Source: an uncultured Lachnotalea sp. (GTDB taxonomy: Bacteria; Bacillota; Clostridia; Lachnospirales; Lachnospiraceae). From it: DNA of 36,762 bases. Location of the stretch: NCBI GenBank assembly GCA_948470255.1, contig CAOKOS010000022.1, positions 1 to 36,762 on the forward strand, written 5' to 3'. The position numbers were made by a program, and so were the translations under genes. The notes below the pieces were generated by a model, which did no database searches, was not told the origin of the DNA, and saw nothing but the letters and a program-made list of their open reading frames with translations. This document shows, piece after piece, positions 25,939-33,459 of this stretch; position 1 is the stretch's first letter; each line of letters begins with the position of its first letter.

Positions 25939-26901
25939 ATGGACAGGATTGAACGGCAGGCGCCCACAGAAAGCGCCTTTGATAATGTCACTTATCATAT
26001 GCTTTTCTGCAATGAAATCGACGGCGTATTCCGGTTGGAAATCACCAATGAAGAGACTGGGACAGCCAATTATAATACAGAGGGTTTTACTCCTTTAAGC
26101 CGTATTTTTTTAGCCGGTATTTCCAAAAAGACGGTAGTCCAGGTTTTGAAAAGCTTATTCAGTGTGTGGGTGAATTTGGATGATTATATGATTCCGCGGA
26201 GTGAGCTGCTTATGAGTCTTTCCGATGTGTACGCCCATGATGAGACTGGGGAAATACGGTGGATCTGCGGCCTGCAGAAGGATCCCAGAAGCCCGGTGGA
26301 AAAGCTGCGTCTTCTGATGGCAGAGCTTTTAACCATTATGGAGGGAAATCAAGAGCAGAACAGAGACAATATGCATACGTTGTTAAACTATGTAAAAAGC
26401 GTAAACAGGGAGAACCTGAATCAGTGTAAAGCCATGGCGGATACTCTTTTTTTGCAGGATATAGCGGCAGAATCCGAAGCGGCGGCTTCCGGTGAACAGG
26501 ATATTTATGGATATGAAGGCGGGGCAGGGCTGGAATATGGCGATTCCTGGAAGGAGAGCGGTGACGGCCTGAATATTATGATTCCCGATGTTTTTACGAA
26601 AGCAAGGGAAGTCGCTTATATCATCCGTATTCGGACAGGAGATGAAATGGCCCTTGTGCTGGATGAGACTTTATTGGGAAAGAGTTCTGATGCAGATTTT
26701 TGCATCCGAAATAACCGGGCGGTCAGCCGTCATCATGCCAGCATTATAATGGAAAGCGGGGAATATTATTTGGTAGATCATGATTCGACGAATTCTACAT
26801 ATCTGAACGGAATGAGGCTGGATCCGGGGGATGAATACCGGCTTTGCCATGGAGACGGGTTTGTTTTGGCAGATGAACCTTTTCAGTTTATGATACGGTG
26901 A
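25939..26901 (+). CDS. FHA-domain protein with N-terminal DUF6382-like region
   Basis: A 320-residue soluble protein. Residues about 15-140 match what I recall of the DUF6382 region found before FHA domains in Firmicutes (moderate certainty). Residues about 236-318 form an FHA phosphothreonine-binding domain: Gly247 with Lys248 and Ser249, SRHHA (263-267) and the DSTNSTYLNG segment (282-291). Residues 175-215 are an acidic, Gly-rich linker. The ATG at 25939 is chosen because AAAGGAG ends 11 nt upstream; a TTG at 25930 is too close. Together with the preceding gene it suggests a phospho-dependent assembly or signalling role. No kinase of the Ser/Thr type is in the window. Confidence 0.82.
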   Translation: MDRIERQAPTESAFDNVTYHMLFCNEIDGVFRLEITNEETGTANYNTEGFTPLSRIFLAGISKKTVVQVLKSLFSVWVNLDDYMIPRSELLMSLSDVYAHDETGEIRWICGLQKDPRSPVEKLRLLMAELLTIMEGNQEQNRDNMHTLLNYVKSVNRENLNQCKAMADTLFLQDIAAESEAAASGEQDIYGYEGGAGLEYGDSWKESGDGLNIMIPDVFTKAREVAYIIRIRTGDEMALVLDETLLGKSSDADFCIRNNRAVSRHHASIIMESGEYYLVDHDSTNSTYLNGMRLDPGDEYRLCHGDGFVLADEPFQFMIR

Positions 26902-26996
26902 GACAGGGGGGCTGGAGGGGAGCCTATGACAGTATGTGGCGGAAAAGGGAACAAAGTTTCTTTTTATCCATATCTGGAAAACTGATAATATAGGTA

Positions 26997-27013
26997 TGAA
27001 TGAGCTTCATTCA
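26997..27013. promoter_or_regulatory. Palindrome upstream of the zinc-ribbon membrane protein gene
   Basis: TGAATGA-GCT-TCATTCA is a perfect 7-bp inverted repeat in the 176-bp gap before the ATG at 27078. An AT-rich region (GATAATATAGG) just upstream could hold a -10 box. The site would then lie near the transcript start, as an operator would. Confidence 0.4.
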
Positions 27014-27077
27014 AAATATTAATTTTTATACTACGATAGTGTCTTTGGAAGATGGAAGACATATGAAGGAGGAAAGT

Positions 27078-28112
27078 ATGGCAAAATTTTGTAGTCAATG
27101 TGGAAGGCCTTTGCAGGAGGGAGAGGTTTGTACCTGCCAGGGGCAGCAGACAGCAGATGGAAATGCTGTTGTAAATCAGGAAACAGCAGTACCGGAACAG
27201 GCGCCCAAAGGTCATCCGGCCGGTCAGATACCGCCCCAGGGCCAGCCTAATGGATATGGCCAGGCGCCTCAAAGCCAATCAGCAGGCCAGCCTTATGGAT
27301 ACGGCCCCCAGGGCCAGATACCGCCTCAGGGCCAGCCTTACGGATACGGCCAGGCGCCGCCTCAGGGCCAGTCTTACGGGTACGGCCAGGTGCCGCCCCA
27401 AGGCCAGCAGCCTTACGGATATGGACAGGTGCCGCCTTATGGAGGGCCTCAGATGCCCAGGCAGCCAGGCGCGGCGGGAGTTTATATGAAGGGACTGTGG
27501 GGTACGATTCTGGGCGCTTATAAAAAGCCGGCAGAAACCATGTCTGGTCTTTCTGAAGCGGCAAAGGCTCCGGTGATCATGGGAACCCTTGGGATTCAGA
27601 CATTGTTGTTCAGTTTGATTTTTCTGTTTTGTGGTTTCAGGATCAATGGCATGACGGGAGGCTTCAAGGTGGTGAATACTCCCCTGATGTTTGTGGTAGC
27701 TCTCATGGCGGGGGCTGGAATCCTGGCGGTTTATGGGGCTTTTGCCCTTGTATTTACAAAGGGTATTGCCAAGAAAAATATGACTTATATGCAGGGACTT
27801 GGCGTCGCTGCGGCAAAGGCCCTGGCGCAGATCCCCTTTACAGCTGTTACAGCATTGTTTGTCTTGATCATGCCGCTTGACAACAGTATGATGGCCCTGA
27901 TCACTCTTCTGATCTACAGCGCGGGGAACCTTCTGTCATATTTCTTTATCCCGGCAGCTATGGGAAGTTTTGAAGCGGATGACAAAAATAAGAAAGTTTG
28001 GCAGCTATTCTTGATTTTTGTTGTGAGTATCGTTGCCACTTATGCCATTGCCTGGCTTTATGGAAAGATTGTCGGCAGCAGTATGTTAAGTATGTTTGGA
28101 CGGTTTATGTAA
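27078..28112 (+). CDS. Zinc-ribbon protein with Gly/Gln/Pro/Tyr repeat and Yip1-like membrane domain
   Basis: A 344-residue protein. Cys5, Cys8, Cys18 and Cys20 form a short N-terminal zinc ribbon. Residues about 45-130 are low-complexity with repeated PPQGQPYGYGQ-type units. Residues about 150-340 contain five or so membrane helices (for example LLFSLIFLFCGFRI and FLIFVVSIVATYAIAWLYG), resembling Yip1-type integral proteins. The ATG at 27078 is chosen because AAGGAGGAAAGT lies immediately upstream; an in-frame ATG at 27000 has no such site. The function is unknown. It is followed by a terminator. Confidence 0.82.
   Translation: MAKFCSQCGRPLQEGEVCTCQGQQTADGNAVVNQETAVPEQAPKGHPAGQIPPQGQPNGYGQAPQSQSAGQPYGYGPQGQIPPQGQPYGYGQAPPQGQSYGYGQVPPQGQQPYGYGQVPPYGGPQMPRQPGAAGVYMKGLWGTILGAYKKPAETMSGLSEAAKAPVIMGTLGIQTLLFSLIFLFCGFRINGMTGGFKVVNTPLMFVVALMAGAGILAVYGAFALVFTKGIAKKNMTYMQGLGVAAAKALAQIPFTAVTALFVLIMPLDNSMMALITLLIYSAGNLLSYFFIPAAMGSFEADDKNKKVWQLFLIFVVSIVATYAIAWLYGKIVGSSMLSMFGRFM
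27228..27440 (+). repeat. Coding repeat for PPQGQPYGYGQ-type units
   Basis: Four or five imperfect in-frame repeats of about 33-48 bp encode IPPQGQPNGYGQ, IPPQGQPYGYGQ, PPQGQSYGYGQ and PPQGQQPYGYGQ. The DNA repeats GGCCAG and TACGGATACGGC. Such an array can change length by slippage. Confidence 0.85.
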
Positions 28113-28179
28113 TGATCTTTGTTCCGTAATGTCAACCGACGGTATTTTTTGCGGGCCATATTATGAGAAATCAGAGAGG

Positions 28180-28215
28180 AACCGCCGGAACCGGTATTGG
28201 CTTCGGCGGTTTTTG
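28180..28215 (+). terminator. Terminator after the zinc-ribbon membrane protein gene
   Basis: An 8-bp stem AACCGCCG/CGGCGGTT with a 16-nt loop is followed by TTTG. It directly abuts the next repeat copy. Confidence 0.8.
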
Positions 28216-28299
28216 CATGTGGAAAATTTCCAGGAATTGCCCACATGCAAAAGGCCCTCCGGGGGAGCGCAGTTGGCAGAGAGGAAATGAACCTTTCAG
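28211..28299 (+). repeat. Mosaic intergenic repeat, copy 4 (different head hairpin, C, partial A)
   Basis: Where other copies have module B there is a different perfect 12-bp hairpin, TTTTGCATGTGG (28211-28222) with CCACATGCAAAA (28241-28252). It is followed by module C (CCCTCCGGGGGAGCGCAG, then GGCAGAGAGGAAA) and the start of module A (CCTTTCAG, 28292-28299). Module C is clearly related to that of copy 1. Confidence 0.7.
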
Positions 28300-28350
28300 G
28301 TGCCATCCGTCTATAGCGATTGTGGGGGCGTAACCCTTTTTACAGATTTC

Positions 28351-28392
28351 CGTATTTTTCCCTGAATTTCATGTTGAAATGGCGAAAATACG
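28351..28392. promoter_or_regulatory. Double inverted repeat over the nfn promoter
   Basis: An outer pair CGTATTTT (28351-28358) and AAAATACG (28385-28392) encloses an inner pair ATTTCA (28366-28371) and TGAAAT (28375-28380). The inner pair covers the -35 box and the outer right arm lies in the spacer. This could be a repressor site; no known factor was recognised. Confidence 0.45.
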
Positions 28393-28402
28393 GTGTTAAA
28401 AT
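28374..28402 (+). promoter_or_regulatory. Promoter of the nfn operon
   Basis: TTGAAA (28374-28379) and TAAAAT (28397-28402) are separated by 17 bp, about 60 nt before the nfnA ATG. Confidence 0.6.
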
Positions 28403-28462
28403 GGATATGATAGCATGTGTGGGAAAGCCGCCGTGCGGGAGGAAAGGTAAGGAGGAAATAAA

Positions 28463-29350
28463 ATGTTCAAGATTCTGAAAGCGGAGCATCTGGCAGAAAA
28501 TATCATTCTGATGGATGTGGAAGCAAAACGTGTGGCAAAGTCCTGCGAACCGGGTCAGTTTATCATTGTCAGAGTGGATGAAAAAGGCGAAAGAATTCCT
28601 TTGACCATTGCCGATTATGACAGGGAAAAGGGGTCTGTCACCATTGTGTTCCAGCCCATCGGAGCTTCGACTCATCAGCTTGCGGGCCTGAAGGCGGGAG
28701 ACAGCCTGATGGATTTTGTGGGTCCTTTGGGAAGGCCGTCTGATTTGATTACCGAAGATCTGGAAGTTACGAAGAAAAAGAGAATTCTCTTTGTGGCAGG
28801 CGGCGTGGGTACAGCGCCTGTGTATCCTCAGGTGAAATGGCTCCATGAACATGGAATTGCCGCGGATGTGATCGTGGGCGCTAAAACCAAGAGCCTGGTG
28901 ATTATGGAAGAGATGATGGAGAAGGTGGCCGGAAATCTTTACATCACTACCGATGACGGAAGCTATGGCAGAAGCGGTATGGTGACAAAGGCTATTGAAG
29001 ATTTGGTGGCAGAGGGGAAAGAATACGATGTATGTATTGCTATCGGCCCCATGATTATGATGAAATTCTGTTGTCTGACCACAAAGAAGCTGGGGATTCC
29101 CACAGTTGTCAGCATGAATCCCATTATGGTGGATGGCACCGGCATGTGCGGAGCCTGCCGCCTGACCGTAGGAGATGAAGTGAAATTTGCTTGTGTGGAC
29201 GGCCCTGAGTTTGATGGCCATAAGATTAATTTTGATGAAGCCATGAAGCGTCAGGCCATGTACAGGACGGAAGAGGGCAGAAATCTTCTTAAATTCCAAG
29301 AGGGCGATACCCATCACGGCGGATGCGGACATTGTGGAGGTGACGAATAA
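28463..29350 (+). CDS. nfnA: NfnA, FAD/[2Fe-2S] subunit of electron-bifurcating transhydrogenase
   Basis: A 295-residue flavoprotein of the ferredoxin-NADP reductase superfamily, also annotated as a sulfide/dihydroorotate dehydrogenase-like subunit. The FAD-binding domain has the variant motif RIPLTIAD. The NAD-binding part has FVAGGVGTAPVYP (110-122). The [2Fe-2S] site is Asp224, Cys229, Cys232 and Cys244, the unusual Asp plus three Cys pattern known from NfnA. NfnAB couples NADH and reduced ferredoxin to NADP+ reduction in anaerobes. The C-terminal tail is unusually His/Cys/Gly-rich (HHGGCGHCGG). TAAGGAGG precedes the ATG. Its stop overlaps the nfnB start by 1 nt. Confidence 0.92.
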   Translation: MFKILKAEHLAENIILMDVEAKRVAKSCEPGQFIIVRVDEKGERIPLTIADYDREKGSVTIVFQPIGASTHQLAGLKAGDSLMDFVGPLGRPSDLITEDLEVTKKKRILFVAGGVGTAPVYPQVKWLHEHGIAADVIVGAKTKSLVIMEEMMEKVAGNLYITTDDGSYGRSGMVTKAIEDLVAEGKEYDVCIAIGPMIMMKFCCLTTKKLGIPTVVSMNPIMVDGTGMCGACRLTVGDEVKFACVDGPEFDGHKINFDEAMKRQAMYRTEEGRNLLKFQEGDTHHGGCGHCGGDE

Positions 29351-30732
29351 TGGAAGGATTAAACAGAGTACCTGTGAGAGAGCAGGCGCCTAAGGTGAGG
29401 GCGGCGAATTTTGAGGAAGTATGCCTGGGTTACAATAAAGAAGAAGCGGTAGAAGAAGCAAAGCGCTGTCTGCAGTGCAAAAAGCCCATGTGTTCACAGG
29501 GATGTCCGGTGGCCATTGATATTCCCGGATTTATTGGGAAAATTGTGGAAGAGGATTTTGCAGGGGCCTATGAGGTTTTGACGGCTTCTTCTTCCCTGCC
29601 GGCGGTATGTGGCCGTGTGTGTCCCCAGGAAAGTCAGTGTGAAGGTAAATGTATCCGTGGAAAGAAGGGCGATCCTGTCTCCATCGGAAAACTGGAACGG
29701 TTTGTGGCGGACTGGGCCAGGGAAAACGGCATTAAGCCCAAAAAGGCAGAAAGCCTCAATGGAAAGAAAGTGGCAGTGATCGGTTCCGGCCCTGCAGGAC
29801 TTTCCTGTGCGGGGGATCTGGCAAAATGGGGCTATGAGGTGACGATTTTTGAGGCGCTTCATGAGGCTGGCGGCGTACTTACATATGGAATTCCAGAATT
29901 CCGTCTTCCCAAAGATGCAGTGGTAAAGCCTGAGGTGGAGAATGTAAAATCCCTTGGCGTGAAGATAGAGACAGATGTGATTGTTGGAAAGTCTGTGACC
30001 ATTGACGAGCTTTTAGAAGAAGAAGGTTTTGATGCAGTATTTATTGGTTCCGGGGCAGGACTTCCCATGTTTATGGGGATTCCCGGCGAAAATGCCAATG
30101 GCGTTTTTTCTGCCAATGAGTATTTAACCAGAAGCAATTTGATGAAGGCAAGGCTTGAAGATTATGCTACTCCCATGCCGGTGAGCAAAAAGGCAGTCAT
30201 TGTCGGCGGTGGAAACGTAGCCATGGATGCAGCCAGGACGGCTCTTCGTCTGGGCGCCGAGAGCCATATCGTATATAGAAGAAGTGAAGCGGAGCTTCCT
30301 GCCAGGGCAGAAGAAGTCCATCATGCAAAAGAAGAGGGAGTTATTTTTGATATCCTGACTAATCCTGTGGAGATTCTGACAGATGAAAACGGCTGGGTGA
30401 GCGGTGTCCGTTGCATTAGAATGGAGCTTGGAGAACCAGACGCTTCCGGCAGAAGGAGACCTGTGCCGGTGGAAGGTTCTGAATTTGAGATTGAGGCCGA
30501 TGCAGTCATTATGTCTTTGGGTACTTCCCCCAACCCTCTGATTTCCTCCACCACTGCGGGACTGGAAATCAATAAGAGAAAATGCATTGTGGCAGAAGCA
30601 GAAACTGGAAAGACCAGCAAAGACGGCGTATATGCCGGCGGAGATGCTGTGACCGGAGCGGCGACGGTGATTTTGGCCATGGAAGCAGGAAGGGCCGGCG
30701 CAAAGGGAATCCATGAGTTTCTGTCAAAATAA
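29350..30732 (+). CDS. nfnB: NfnB, FAD/[4Fe-4S] subunit (glutamate synthase small-subunit family)
   Basis: A 460-residue flavoprotein, often annotated gltA or NADPH-dependent glutamate synthase. Two [4Fe-4S] clusters fit Cys40, Cys43, Cys48, Cys52 and Cys87, Cys91, Cys97, Cys101. An FAD-binding GSGPAGLSCAGDLA and an NADP-binding GGGNVAMDAARTALRLGA follow, as in NfnB. The length and the coupled upstream nfnA favour NfnB over true glutamate synthase, whose large subunit is absent. The start overlaps the nfnA stop (TAATG), so translation is coupled. Confidence 0.92.
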   Translation: MEGLNRVPVREQAPKVRAANFEEVCLGYNKEEAVEEAKRCLQCKKPMCSQGCPVAIDIPGFIGKIVEEDFAGAYEVLTASSSLPAVCGRVCPQESQCEGKCIRGKKGDPVSIGKLERFVADWARENGIKPKKAESLNGKKVAVIGSGPAGLSCAGDLAKWGYEVTIFEALHEAGGVLTYGIPEFRLPKDAVVKPEVENVKSLGVKIETDVIVGKSVTIDELLEEEGFDAVFIGSGAGLPMFMGIPGENANGVFSANEYLTRSNLMKARLEDYATPMPVSKKAVIVGGGNVAMDAARTALRLGAESHIVYRRSEAELPARAEEVHHAKEEGVIFDILTNPVEILTDENGWVSGVRCIRMELGEPDASGRRRPVPVEGSEFEIEADAVIMSLGTSPNPLISSTTAGLEINKRKCIVAEAETGKTSKDGVYAGGDAVTGAATVILAMEAGRAGAKGIHEFLSK

Positions 30733-30766
30733 TGATCCAGGTAAAAAATCCAGGAAGGAGTTTTCC

Positions 30767-31072
30767 ATGGTTAAACATATTGTGAGCTGGAAATTTAAGG
30801 CAGAGGTATCTGCCGAAGAGCGGACACGTGTGGCGGAAGAATTTGCACATCGGCTGCAGGCTGTTAAGGAAGCGGCAGAAGGTGTTTTGGATGTGAAGGT
30901 GATTGTCCCGCCCTTGTCCACCAGTACAGTGGATGTGGTACTTGACAGTACATTTGAGTCTGAGGAGGCTTTAGCGGCTTATCAGGTCCATCCTGACCAT
31001 GTGGCGGCGGGGGCGGCTTGTGTGAAGCCTTATATGACAGATAGGGTCTGCTGTGATTATGTGGTGGATTAG
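30767..31072 (+). CDS. Dabb (stress-responsive alpha/beta barrel) family protein
   Basis: A 101-residue single-domain protein. It starts MVKHIVSWKFK and contains VDVVLDSTFESEEALAAYQV followed by HPDHV, the typical pattern of the Dabb dimeric ferredoxin-like barrel. The ATG at 30767 is chosen because AAGGAG (30755-30760) lies just upstream; an in-frame ATG at 30713 would overlap nfnB. The family's role is poorly defined. It sits 34 bp after nfnB and 29 bp before araD, so it is probably in the same transcript. Confidence 0.85.
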   Translation: MVKHIVSWKFKAEVSAEERTRVAEEFAHRLQAVKEAAEGVLDVKVIVPPLSTSTVDVVLDSTFESEEALAAYQVHPDHVAAGAACVKPYMTDRVCCDYVVD

Positions 31073-31101
31073 TGTTTAGCGGCAGATGAGAAGGAGAAAA
31101 G

Positions 31102-31791
31102 ATGTTAGAAGCATTAAAAGAAAAAGTATATCGTGCCAATATGGAGTTGCCGGAGTTTGGCCTGGTGGTTTATACCTGGGGAAATGTCAGCGCCATTGAC
31201 CGGGAGAGCGGATTGGTGGCCATTAAGCCCAGCGGTGTAGATTATGCAACGATGAAGCCGGAAGATATGGTGATTGTGGATTTGGAAGGAAATGTGGTGG
31301 AGGGGAATCTCCGTCCGTCCTCCGACACCCCGACCCATCTGGAACTGTACAAGGCATTTTCCGGTGTGGGAGGCATTGTCCATACCCATTCAGCCTGGGC
31401 GACTTCCTGGGCGCAGGCAGGCCGGAGTATTCCCTGCTATGGAACGACCCATGCCGATTATTTTTATGGGGACATTCCATGTGCCAGGGTATTGACAAAA
31501 GAGGAAGTGGAAAGCGCTTATGAGAAACATACAGGTACGGTGATCATAGAAGCTTTTGAAGGCAGGGATCCGATGGCGACACCTGGCGTCCTCTGTACCA
31601 GCCATGGACCTTTTACCTGGGGAAAAGATGCGGCAGAAGCTGTCCACAATTCAGTGGTATTGGAAGAAGTAGCCAAGATGGCGACCCGCACGGAACTGGC
31701 AAACCCTAAAGCAGCACCTGCTATCCAGTATGTACAGGATAAGCATTATTTTAGAAAACACGGTGCAAACGCTTATTACGGACAGAAATAA
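31102..31791 (+). CDS. araD: L-ribulose-5-phosphate 4-epimerase
   Basis: A 229-residue class II aldolase-fold enzyme converting L-ribulose-5-phosphate to D-xylulose-5-phosphate. Zinc ligands His94, His96 (VHTHS) and His168 (SHGPF) are present. Asp75 and Asp119 sit one position from the E. coli AraD catalytic Asp76 and Asp120. GAAGGAG precedes the ATG. No araA, araB or regulator is in the window. Related UlaF/SgbE enzymes act on ascorbate-derived pentose phosphates, so that role is possible. A strong terminator follows. Confidence 0.9.
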   Translation: MLEALKEKVYRANMELPEFGLVVYTWGNVSAIDRESGLVAIKPSGVDYATMKPEDMVIVDLEGNVVEGNLRPSSDTPTHLELYKAFSGVGGIVHTHSAWATSWAQAGRSIPCYGTTHADYFYGDIPCARVLTKEEVESAYEKHTGTVIIEAFEGRDPMATPGVLCTSHGPFTWGKDAAEAVHNSVVLEEVAKMATRTELANPKAAPAIQYVQDKHYFRKHGANAYYGQK

Positions 31792-31800
31792 TTTAAAAGA

Positions 31801-31833
31801 TTATACAGGGCAGCCGCCCTGTATAATTTTTTC
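31801..31833 (+). terminator. Terminator after araD
   Basis: A perfect 11-bp stem TTATACAGGGC/GCCCTGTATAA with a 4-nt loop is followed by TTTTTT. This is a textbook intrinsic terminator. Confidence 0.93.
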
Positions 31834-31888
31834 CCTTTTTGCAGATACTACCATCGCTTGACAAGAATTATGCAGAAGGGAGACAGTT

Positions 31889-33322
31889 ATGGGCGCAGAC
31901 AGCGGGAATCAGGCCGTTATTTCCACCAGCGTGGTGGAAAATATGGAATTGTTCCATCGGATTCTGAGGGTGGACCAGAATTTTGACGTAGTATACAGAA
32001 CCATGAAAATCGGAGGGCGCCAGGCCTGTTTTTATTTTGTGGACGGTTTTGTAAAGGATGAAGTGCTTCAGCGAATCATCCAGTATATGTGCGGAATCGG
32101 AGAAACAGATTTCCCCAAAGAAGCTCATGAGTTCTCAAAAAAGTGTCTGCCTTACGGGGAAATCGGGATCCTGAGGAATGTGGATGAAATTATTACCCAG
32201 CTCCTCATGGGAATCACTTGTTTCTTTGTGGACGGATATGATGCGGCTCTCACCATCGACTGTAGAAGTTACCCGGCCAGAAGCGTATCGGAGCCGGGAA
32301 AAGAAAAGGTACTGCGCGGTTCCAGGGACGGATTTGTGGAAACCCTGATTTTTAATACGGCTATGATCCGGCGCAGGATTCGTGACCCCAGACTTACGGT
32401 GGAAATTACCCAGGCAGGGACAAGCTCAAGGACAGATATCGCAATCTGCTATATGGAAGGGCGGGTGGACACAGAACTGCTGGAGAGGATTAAGGGGAGG
32501 ATTCAAAATCTTAAGGTGGATGCACTCACCATGAACCAGGAAAGCCTGGCCGAATGTATATATCCCCATAAATGGTATAATCCTTTTCCAAAATTCAAGT
32601 ATTCAGAACGCCCGGATACGGCGGCGGCCCAGCTTCTGGAGGGAAATATCATTATTTTGGTGGATACTTCTCCTGCCGCCATGATTCTTCCTTCTTCTGT
32701 CTTTGATATTATTGAAGAAGCAGACGATTTTTATTTTCCTCCCCTTACCGGTACGTATCTGAGACTTTCCCGGATGACGATTTCTTTGCTGGGGGTGATT
32801 TTGACACCCATTTGGCTTTTGCTTATGCAAAACCCGGAATGGATTCCTGAAAGTTTCCAGTTCCTGGAGATTAAAGATGCAGTGAATATTCCTCTGATCT
32901 GGCAGCTTTTGATTTTAGAGTTTTCCATTGACGGCTTGCGTCTTGCGGCGCTGAATACACCAAGTATGCTGACCACGCCCTTAAGTGTGATCGCAGCCCT
33001 GGTGGTGGGAGAGTTTGCCGCCAATTCGGGATGGTTTAATTCGGAGACAATGTTATATATGGCATTTGTGGCCCTGTCCAATTATACCCAGTCCAGTTTT
33101 GAGCTGGGATACGCCCTCAAATTCATGCGGCTTCAACTTTTGATTTTGACATGTATTTTTAACTTGTGGGGATTTATTGCAGGAATGGTGATCTTTGTAA
33201 TGGCCATTGTCACCAACAAGACCATCGCAGGGAAGAGCTATATTTACCCAATTCTTCCTTTTAGCCTGCGGGAATTGAAAAGAAGATTTTTCCGGGCCAG
33301 ACTTGCACCGGAAGAAAGATAG
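31889..33322 (+). CDS. SpoVAF/GerA family spore germination protein
   Basis: A 477-residue membrane protein. The N-terminal half is the soluble GerA-type region (GFVETLIFNTAMIRRRIRDP; QAGTSSRTDIAICYMEGRVD). The C-terminal half has four or five membrane helices (SRMTISLLGVILTPIWLLLM onward) ending in a basic cytoplasmic tail. The shortness and sequence feel match SpoVAF more than the GerAA receptor subunits. GAAGGGAG precedes the ATG. No other spoVA or ger gene is adjacent. No clear sigma-F/G promoter was recognised in the 97-bp upstream gap. Confidence 0.9.
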   Translation: MGADSGNQAVISTSVVENMELFHRILRVDQNFDVVYRTMKIGGRQACFYFVDGFVKDEVLQRIIQYMCGIGETDFPKEAHEFSKKCLPYGEIGILRNVDEIITQLLMGITCFFVDGYDAALTIDCRSYPARSVSEPGKEKVLRGSRDGFVETLIFNTAMIRRRIRDPRLTVEITQAGTSSRTDIAICYMEGRVDTELLERIKGRIQNLKVDALTMNQESLAECIYPHKWYNPFPKFKYSERPDTAAAQLLEGNIIILVDTSPAAMILPSSVFDIIEEADDFYFPPLTGTYLRLSRMTISLLGVILTPIWLLLMQNPEWIPESFQFLEIKDAVNIPLIWQLLILEFSIDGLRLAALNTPSMLTTPLSVIAALVVGEFAANSGWFNSETMLYMAFVALSNYTQSSFELGYALKFMRLQLLILTCIFNLWGFIAGMVIFVMAIVTNKTIAGKSYIYPILPFSLRELKRRFFRARLAPEER

Positions 33323-33344
33323 TGAAGAGAATATATATGGAATT

Positions 33345-33379
33345 ATATTTGCCCGGCACTGCTCCTGCCGGGCAAATAT
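33345..33379 (+). terminator. Hairpin after the spoVAF-like gene
   Basis: A perfect 14-bp stem (33345-33358 with 33366-33379) has a 7-nt loop. No T run follows on the plus strand. The next promoter begins 4 bp later. Confidence 0.75.
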
Positions 33380-33382
33380 GGA

Positions 33383-33411
33383 TTGACACCGCTCCTTATG
33401 ATTGTTAAAAT
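33383..33411 (+). promoter_or_regulatory. Promoter of the 1051-residue hybrid kinase
   Basis: A perfect TTGACA (33383-33388), a 17-bp spacer and TAAAAT (33406-33411), about 49 nt before the ATG. Confidence 0.7.
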
Positions 33412-33459
33412 AGCAGTAGTAAAAGCTTTGGCCACAATGCACAGGGAGGAAAAAGGAAA

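Noticed and set aside
30713-30766. Upstream start of the Dabb protein
   Set aside because: It would overlap nfnB, and the Dabb fold begins at the ATG at 30767, which has its own AAGGAG site.
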